This document shows, piece by piece, positions 55,987 through 64,000 of a DNA stretch of 64,000 bases. Below the pieces are notes generated by a model. The model saw only the letters and a program-made list of their open reading frames with translations. It searched no databases and was not told the origin of the DNA. The position numbers and the translations under genes are program-made. How positions within the stretch are numbered: position 1 is the first letter of the stretch; the number at the start of each line of letters is the position of its first letter. This DNA is from Pascua guehoae (Eukaryota; Basidiomycota; Tremellomycetes; Trichosporonales; Trichosporonaceae), in assembly GCA_001600415.1 (NCBI GenBank), contig BCJX01000002.1, forward strand, positions 1,690,117 through 1,754,116, in the 5' to 3' direction.

Positions 55987-58900
55987 ATGGCGTCCACGGT
56001 AGATCCCGTCAACTGGCTCTTCCTCGCCGAGCTAATTGTGGTCGTCATTGTCACATCGGCATTCCTCTTCTATTGGAATCGCCTCTTTGGTGGCCTCCTT
56101 GCCGCTGTTATCCGCCTCATTTCGTGGCGCCTCTTCAACGCGTACATTGTCATCGGATCGTTTCAAATATCGCCGCTCGCAGGTCGTATTGCCTTCCGCG
56201 ATGTAGAGTACCACTCGAGCAACATTTCCGTCCGGGCATTACACGGCCACATCACCTTTCGGTACTGGATGTTCCGCGTCCGTCAGGAAGGCGATACAAC
56301 GTCCAACAACCCAAGACGCGGTGAGTGTGTTTGAAAGCATTTGCCACTCTCTGGGAGATTCGCTCGCCCTTGGATGGGGCTCGAGCTCGAGGGGCTTTGA
56401 CTGTTGACGCCTTGGGAAAGGGCCAGTACCACGAGCACATCAAGCATAGCGTGGAAGACGAGTATGCACTGACATCTCAGCAAAGCTGCCATGTCGCATC
56501 GCCGTGCAAGCACAAGGCGTCGAGGCATTCTTCTACAACCGAACACCGGCGTACGATGCGATCGTAGAGCGCATGAAGAAGCATGAGAAGCAGGCATGTG
56601 GCGAGGATCTCACACCCGAAAGCTCGTCAACCGCAGCTGGGGCTGGGCCCAGCACTGCCCGGCTACGCAAGGGCCGCCCGGCATCCATGTCCCGCGACGA
56701 GTCGAAAGACACCATGGAGACAACAAAACAGGTTCCCTCCCAATCTAGCACAGGCGACCACAGTGAGGATACTGGCAGACGTGGACTGCTCTGACACCAG
56801 CCTACCCCCCTGCGAAGCGCGAAGACAGCAATGTCAATGCCGAAAACAAGACTGAAAACGGCATCAGCTGGTTGCACGAGGCACTGCCGCTTGAGCTCAA
56901 GATCCTGACAGGTTCGGTCGTCCTTGGCAGCGACGCGACGCCGATGGTGCTCATCATCGACTTCAAGCGTGCCGAAGGCACCGTAGAGGTCTCTGAGCCG
57001 AGGTCACAAAGTGACCTGTACAAGATGTCGTACAACCTTGCGTTGTCAGATGTTTCAATCCTCACGCGCTCCAACCTTGACTATTCCGGTCCCCTCCTGG
57101 CACACGGTAAGCGCGCGTACAATGAGATGCTCGCACGTGAGCCAAGGCTCGCGCAAGAACCTCCATCGGCAATTTCGGCCCGTCCCGGATTCCACTGGCT
57201 CGCCAAACGCTTCTCGTTCCTCTACGATCCACGCCTTTCGGCACCTCCAGTAGCAGGCCTCCCAACCGATAAAATCTGGAAGGGCCTCGCGCGCTACCGT
57301 GTTGATGATCCGCAGGAGAGCGGTGGTGTAAGAAGAGAAGAGCGCGAGTATGCCAAGGTTACGACCCTTTTGCATACGAGGTCGCTCGACCTTGTCTACT
57401 ACTCCGACGTGCCGGGACCAGTACCAGATCCTTCAGAGGCTCGTGACATTGACCTCAACGACAAGGTCGGCAACATTGAGCCACCACCAGACTATGGTGT
57501 CGATATCGTGCTTCATGGCGGTGCCATCAACTATGGACCATGGGCCGATCGTCAACGGTGAGTTTGCTGCCCGCATTAGTGTCAACTGACATCGTCAGCG
57601 TCGCTTTGCAGAGCGCGTTTGCACCATCCATCTTCTTTGACACCGAGCCAAGAGCCCGACTGAAGCCAGGCGAGACCCGCATTCACACGACACTGACAGT
57701 GAATGTCACCATGACCGAGAAGACATCGCTGCGTATTCCTACCCGTGAGCCTTCAAAAGACTGGATGTACGAAGGAGCGAAACCAGATGTCGAACGGCGG
57801 TACGGCTGGCTAGAAGTCTTTGTCGGGCCAAACTCGTCAATCACCTACACGCAGGCACAGGTCGCAACGCAGCATGGCTATGACTCGATGCTTGTCCTCC
57901 ATCTTGACTCGCTCGAGATGTCATCAAGTGTCAATCTGCAGTCATTCATCATGGCCAAGGCGTGCAAGGTGAGCTATATTTCGTGGTTGTGGCTAATTCA
58001 AGTTATCCATGACCATGCCTGTTCCCCTCGTTTGGAATGCCCAACGCAACTGGGGCATAGACCTCACACTCGACACTCCTGAAATCTTGTTGCTCCGGGA
58101 GCATGTCAATCTTATTTCCGACCTATCGCGCGACTGGAGTTCTGGTGCTGCAGGTGACTTTCACCACTTTGTTCCCATGCACTACAACTTCCGCCTGGCT
58201 TTGGTCAAATACGCCATCCGTCTCTTCGTCAACGACTTCAACATTGTCGACATGCCGCGCTCCCGAGATCACAATGGTGCGTCGGCTGCCCTAAGGCTGT
58301 AGCCGCTAACAGGCGTAGCATTCCTGAACATTGTGGGTCCCCGCTTGGATTCATACATTGCCGTCTCTTCGACACGATACAGGCCCGAGTTCTCGGTTAT
58401 TCCTTTCTCAGTCGATGCCAAGGACGCCAAGGTTGAGCTATCCATCCCGGCTTGGGACACGCATCGCTCGTTTGGAAAGCCTGAGCTTGAAGTGGGCAAA
58501 ATTGGTGACATCAAGGTGTCTGGCTCTTACAGGTACTACGCCACTCCACAGCCGGATCACCAAGAGAAGCTTCAACTCAACGTGGAGGCTGAAAAAGTGG
58601 CCTTCAAGGCCCTCGGCTGGGCGATCCGACGCATCTTTTGCGTCAAGGATAACTACTTTGGGAGTTTCACTCAATTCTCGACGATGCAGGAGTACCTGGA
58701 AAAGTTTGACCACGGTCCAGACAGCGTTGGCGATCCCATTGTGCAAAAGTACCGTCCTGGCCGGGTAAGCCACTGAATGCTGCTTTGCCGCTGACATTGC
58801 AGTCCGACGCCTTTGGCGTCCACCTCACATTGGACGTACGCGACTCCTTGATCGTCATGTCGGACGAATTTTACGGCAGCGACCATGGCATCGCCATTCC

Positions 58901-61900
58901 TGTGCCCCAATTACAACTCGACCTCAAAAACAACGAGTTCCAGATGGGTGAGTGAACGAGGACTGTGGGGGAATGGAATGTTGCTCACACACTCTCTGTA
59001 GATATGTCGCTTGATGCGGCACCTACGTACGCGGTTGCCTGTGAACGCCTCGATGACTGCTACAACTTTGTTTCCGCTCCTCTTGCCCGTTCTCAAGATG
59101 TTGTATTTGTTGAGGGTGAGTGCCCATTGGGCAAACGCCACTGACATCTAGGCATTGTTATCAAAGCCAACCGTCTGTTCGGACCCCAACCCCGAGCTAC
59201 GACCTACTTTTGTCTCTGGGAACTCTCATTCTCTCGTGTATCCGCATTCCTTTCACCCCAATTCACAGCCACGCTCGATGCCGTCGGCTCCGCAGTGGGA
59301 TACAACTTTGTCGATCCCGATAACGCCCCTGCATCGATCTACATTCCTCTAACGCCTCCAGACGGTAAGACATCTGCCACGCTCGTGCTGACTTGTAGCA
59401 ACGTTTGTCAAGTTGTCTGTCGACCATGTTACAGCTCTCATTTCTTCTGGTTCCTCCGCTGTTGCTGTCGAGCTCCCTCATGGATTGTTTATCGACACCA
59501 GCTCCATGGCCTCCAAAACCTGTCGCTCTAATTTGGGGATCGCTATCCCGGCTATCAAAGCCCACCTCCTGCAGCAACCTGACGGGCACAAACGATGGGA
59601 GCCTGTCGGGTCGTTCAGCACTGGTCTCGCAGTGGATATTTACAAGGTGCCAAAGGGATGGCAGGCAGAGGCTGCCGAACAGCAGGCCTTCCTCCAAGAG
59701 CAGGACGAGCCAACGAGGCGCGTGGGCTATCTGTACGGGGTCGCCGACGACCCAGTCAGCGGCCGCCATGTTCAGTCCGTCTACGCACCAAAGCCAAGGT
59801 CCGCCAGCGTGTCATGGACGGCTGATTCGAGCGACGAGTCGGAGTACGAGTACGAGTCCTCGACCGCGGGTTCATCGTCCGGTTTCGACTCCATTCCCAG
59901 TGCCCGACTGCCACGCACGCCTCGCAGGAGGCGCTCCGTATCGACCATACGACGTCCAGACTGGAGCCGCGACAACTCGTCGATAGGTGACGAGTCGGAC
60001 AGTGTGTCGTCTTCTTCCAGCCATTCTTCATTCTCGTCCACGAACAAATCGCCAGAGGATGACGTGGCCGACATGCCGACGATCCTGGAGGAGCGCATGC
60101 AGTGGTTCCAAAAGGTCAACGACCGCGCGTCTCGTCTATTCGATCGTTCTGGCCCTCTACCTTCCGCACAGGATGGTGGGGGTGGTGATGTGCCATATGT
60201 CCCACTGACGATAACGGATGGCTCCATCTTCCGCATCAACGTGGACAAGACGACTGTTGAGGTCAACCCCGACACGGTCCGCGTGGCCGCCGATGTGGGC
60301 GGTGCCGTGGGTGCAGTTGACCTTCGGCCAGAGATCCTTCTCGACCAATTGCTCGCACACCACGTCTCCGAGTGCCAGAAAGACATCAGGAAGCGTTCGT
60401 CCACCATGTACGATATCACTGCGCCAGTGGTCGACCTGCGGGTTGTACTGGGCAGCTTCAACCAACCCGAGGGCTTGACCCATTTGGCGCTCAATGGCTC
60501 GTCTGTGCGCGTCGTCCAGACACCAATACCTGACACGGATACCGAGTCGATGGACGCAACCATCGATGTCCAAACAGCAACGGCTACCCTCTGGCGCCAG
60601 GAGGACACTGTTATCGACATCTCGCTTCTCGATGTTCCAGACCTCAACGTCGAGCCAAGTCGTGACAAACTGTTCCCATTTGCCCTCCTCACAACCGTCA
60701 ATCTTGGAGCGACATACCACCAACAGACCGGCCAGCGAACCTTCCAGCTCAAGGGTTCTGACGCCTGTATTCGTGTCACGACCCCGAACGTTGTGTCCGT
60801 GGCAACAATGCTTGACCAGTGGAAGTCGGTCATTGCCCATCTACCAAAGCACAAGAAGTCGCTCACCCATGCCGACTTGATCTACGACCTTTTGAGCGAT
60901 GCCATCGAGGGAGGCATTACGAACGCCCAGCCTTCATATGTCAACGAAGGGTCTTACGGGCTGCACTTCCAGGACCGCCGTGACATCCGTCGTGACCCAG
61001 GATGGGCTGAACTGGGGCGTCTACGGCATTGGTTGCGCTTACTTCGGAACAACCCGGCGCGAGAGTCACGACCCCCCTTGGTCGACATGGTACGGTTCGT
61101 CGTCGACGAGGCGTCGCGCGTAGAGGAGTCGATGGGTTTGAACCAACAAATGATCATCTCTCAGCCATTTTTCCAAAAGGCGTTCGGCAAGGACCTACGC
61201 AAGGCGGGAGTCCTCTCTGTGCCTCGCCTCGATACGTCGCTGGGCATCTTTATCAACGTCGAGGCAGCAGAGATCCGCCATTATGGACGGCCGCTAGAAG
61301 GGGGAGCAATCACATCCAGCTACATGCGCGTCGAAGGCACGTCGTTGTCAACACAGACGAATGTGACGTGGGTGCACGACGGTCCGATTGAGTCTGTCCG
61401 TGCGCTCGTCACTGTTCGGCAGTTTACCATCGACCTCCGCAACAGCTTCATCAGCGCATTGTCTGCACTCCTTACGCACGTCGACACGCATCGCAAGGAG
61501 ATCAAACAGCTGCATGTGGTCCAAACTGCCAACCACGCGTCGAACATTGTCTTTGACGTCCACCTGGGTCAATTCAGAGCTTCTATCACCGGCGGTGGTC
61601 TTCGCTTCGACACGACTATTGACGGCGCACAAGGATCTGGGACCATTGAGAAGGCCGAGGGAACACAGTCACACAGCCACCAATCGGTGCTCTTCAACTG
61701 CCTGGGCATCCAGTCTGTCCTTCGCCAGTCCCTCCAAGCTGAGGCTGAAGGCCGCACGCTCATCCTCACCGCTGTCCGTGGTGTGCGCTGTTCAGGCGAC
61801 TCGTCCTTCAACTCTGGAAATGTTGCTGCGGGCTCGACTCGGCTCTTGCTGGGCGTGGATTCATTCGAGTTTGACTCTCGACCACAGCTCAAGGCATTCT

Positions 61901-64000
61901 ATGACTTTGGACAGGACTGGCGAGAGACGCACTACCCACTTTATGAGCCATCTATTCAGCACCTTAAGGATGTTCTTGCGAGGAGGCGAGCGTCGACGAC
62001 CGCCATGCCAGCACCGACACCCCAATCCCCTGCTGTTCCCGCCAAACCAAAGTTGAAGCAAATCATCGAGTCGATGGTCATTGACCTGTATCTCGGCTCC
62101 GTACGGATGCAGGTGCGCGCCGCGAAGGGTCTATGGTTGGGCTGGGACATGGGACAAGTCTACGCAACACGCCAGGGCTCGTCGGACCACGTCCAGTTTG
62201 GACTCCGAGTCGATCCACAGACTGTGGGTGCGTACACGACCGCCAAGCGCGTCAGGAACAAGGATTCATCAATCATCCGGCTCCCATCCATTACTGCTAC
62301 AGGCACATATCGCACGGCCAACCGCCACTCGCAACTCACGGCCTTGGTCAACCTGGGTATGTTCACCGGTATCCTCAAGCCCGCGGTGCTGGACCGGCTC
62401 TTATCGCTCCATCAACGGTTGGGCAACGACGTCATCGAGGTGATCCGCGAGTACCGTCCGCAGCAACCTGTGACGGTGCCGGTTGACAAACTTGAATCCC
62501 CTGCCCAGCGCTTTGTCTTTCGCCTGCAGGGCAGTGTCGCTGGTGTGCGCGTCGGGTTCCGTGCCGACGACGTTCCAACCACTCTCATGTTTGAGGCGCT
62601 TGAACTCAACGGCTCCGCGACCAACGCCGACACAAAGTCTATCCAATGGACGGCCAAGGCGAACCATGTCGGTCTGTCTCTCATCCGCATGCGCGACGCG
62701 CAAGAATACCAGAGTGCGCAGCCATTGAGCGGAACCCGCTCCGTGTCGATGATGTTCGACATTGCCGCACAGGAGATTCCGGGCAGCGACAAGCAGCCGT
62801 CCAAGCTCAGCATCACGCTGAGCCGCGTGCATACTGTAATGCACGTCCTCGCGCTGAGCGAGATTGGCGACCTGATACGCAGTTGGTCGTCAGACATTGC
62901 TGTTTTACGCGAAGTGCACGCTGCTGAAATGGCCGAGGTCAAGGAGCAGACGACAAAGTTGGTCAAGAAACTCGAAAAGCTCGAGGCGACCACCCTCCAC
63001 CCCGAGTCCAGCAGCCCCTCGCTGCTCGAGATGAACAACAACATGGCGCTCGAATCATGGTTTGCATCACGTCTGTTGACGATAGAGGTGTCCGGCATTG
63101 GTGTCGCGATCCCGCTCGCTGAAGGCGCTTCGGTGGACATCCGCAGCAGCAGTGTCAGCGGCGGCGGTCCTGCACTGCTCTTCTCTATCCGGGGAATTAG
63201 CCTTACCACCAGTCGAAACGAGACGGCACGATTCCGCGTTGTGCAGACATCCCTCCAGTTTGTCGACAAGTTTGACTCTCGCGTGCCAGACCACTTTATT
63301 GGCCAGTTCCACCCGTCGACAAACCGGATGGTTCTCCCCAGTATCGACGCCGAGGCGCAGATGTCGTCGACACCCGAGACGTGGAACGTCAGTGCTCACT
63401 GTTCGGCGACAGACTTCCGTGTCTCACTTACCCCCGACGTCGCCGACGGCATCGCGCGCCTTGGTGACCTCTACGACCATGGCAAGGCGACTCTGGAGGC
63501 ACTGGAACGCGATTACCGCGCCGAATGGGCACAGGTCGACAAGGACGAATCAATATCGGTCAAATACGACGAACACGTGGAAGCGGCAGCATCCACTCGC
63601 AACCAGCAGCAACTCATTGTCCGCGTCTCGCTCCGCTTCGACTCGGGTGTTGTCGAGCTCCGGAACAACAGCGCGGCCGAGCAACCTGTGCTGGCCGGCA
63701 GCCCAGGCAGCAAGCTGAAGGGTCGCCGTGGACGCCACCCGGACACGTTTACGCTCCCAACAGTCTCGATATGGTCCGACTACTCTGGTGCAAAGCACAC
63801 CGAGGACTCGGAAAGCGAAAACGTTCGCACCTTGTTGTTCAACATGGCAGTGCACGAAAGTCGCAACGTCTTGCACCCCACGATCCTGCCATTCCTGGTT
63901 GAGATTGTCAACCGTGTCGAACAGCGCGCTAAGACACGCGTTGTGCCCACACCTCCACCGAGGCCTCTCACCCCCGAAGCCTCACCCATGCCGATTACTG
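55987..64000 (+). CDS. CSF1: Csf1/BLTP1-type bridge-like lipid transfer protein (3' end beyond window)
   Basis: Giant repeating-beta-groove protein that carries lipids between membranes at contact sites; yeast Csf1 and animal Tweek/KIAA1109 are relatives. N-terminal membrane anchor WLFLAELIVVVIVTSAFLFY, then the family start RLISWRLFNAYIVIGSFQIS, GRIAFRDVEYHSSN, HGHITFRYW. About nine short introns occur before 59400, including 56321-56480 and 56762 to about 56803. From about 59400 one frame stays open to the window end. Later landmarks: PVPLVWNAQRNWGIDLTLDT, DNYFGSFTQFSTMQEYL and a Ser/Asp/Tyr-rich insertion at about 59820-60060. Roughly 2400 residues are visible. No stop before 64000, so the C-terminus is missing here only because the window ends. 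Confidence 0.88.

Overview
This is a 64-kb piece of a compact, GC-rich fungal nuclear genome, most likely a basidiomycetous yeast of the Tremellomycetes, perhaps Trichosporonales. That placement is inferred. It rests on many short introns (about 39-60 nt is common) with GTGAGT/GTAAGT donors and CTGAC/CTAAC branch sites, on a CPL1-type secreted protein, a group III histidine kinase and a DASH subunit, and on tRNA genes that all carry anticodon-loop introns. Genes lie on both strands with no operons. Most are housekeeping genes whose spliced models could be closed by frame and motif. In this entry 'closed' means that exon phases, the total length and the family motifs all agree.

Layout. 24-571 is the 3' end of a probable GPI-anchored protein gene. 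882-4638 (-) is the mismatch-repair gene PMS1, divergent from GPI19 (5032-6399), a GPI-GlcNAc-transferase subunit. 7011-11511 (-) is a NIK1/Os-1 hybrid histidine kinase with a long HAMP array. 11.5-15.3 kb is a long spacer. It is followed by tandem duplicated short-chain dehydrogenase genes (15327-16490, 17547-19081), with a GC hairpin repeat on each side of the first. 19.1-22.8 kb is a spacer with an initiator-type tRNA-Met. 22855-23979 encodes a CPL1-like secreted cysteine-rich protein. 24-26.7 kb carries tRNA-Ala and tRNA-Asp.

26767-30166 (-) PRP2 and 30581-32405 (+) PRP19 are two spliceosome-activation factors transcribed divergently from one 414-bp spacer. Then come an SH3 protein (32699-34132, -), a secreted aldose 1-epimerase (35041-36957, +), DAD4 (37326-37699, -), an unresolved N gap in a poly-C tract just before ERG25 (38855-40122, +), and the heat-shock gene SSA1 (41629-43867, +) with a step-type heat-shock element and a 13-nt micro-exon.

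44.2-46.8 kb is a tRNA island (His x2, Val, Leu) with tRNA A-box relics and a decayed secreted-glycoprotein-like gene. 47779-49691 (+) is a Rieske-AIF flavoprotein. 49926-51736 (-) is shugoshin, 52244-53286 (-) MOB1 and 53604-54590 (+) SWC5. 54708-55492 (-) is an unidentified, possibly myristoylated protein. 55987 to the end (+) is CSF1, a giant bridge-like lipid-transfer protein cut off by the window edge.

The genes do not form one pathway. Chromosome segregation and cell cycle (DAD4, SGO1, MOB1), splicing (PRP2, PRP19) and lipid/GPI/membrane (GPI19, ERG25, CSF1) are each represented several times. I found no clear novel multi-gene system. The most unusual items are the intron-bearing initiator-type tRNA, the PRP2 N-terminal exons, the tRNA-island pseudogene, the SSA1 micro-exon and the paired hairpin repeats.
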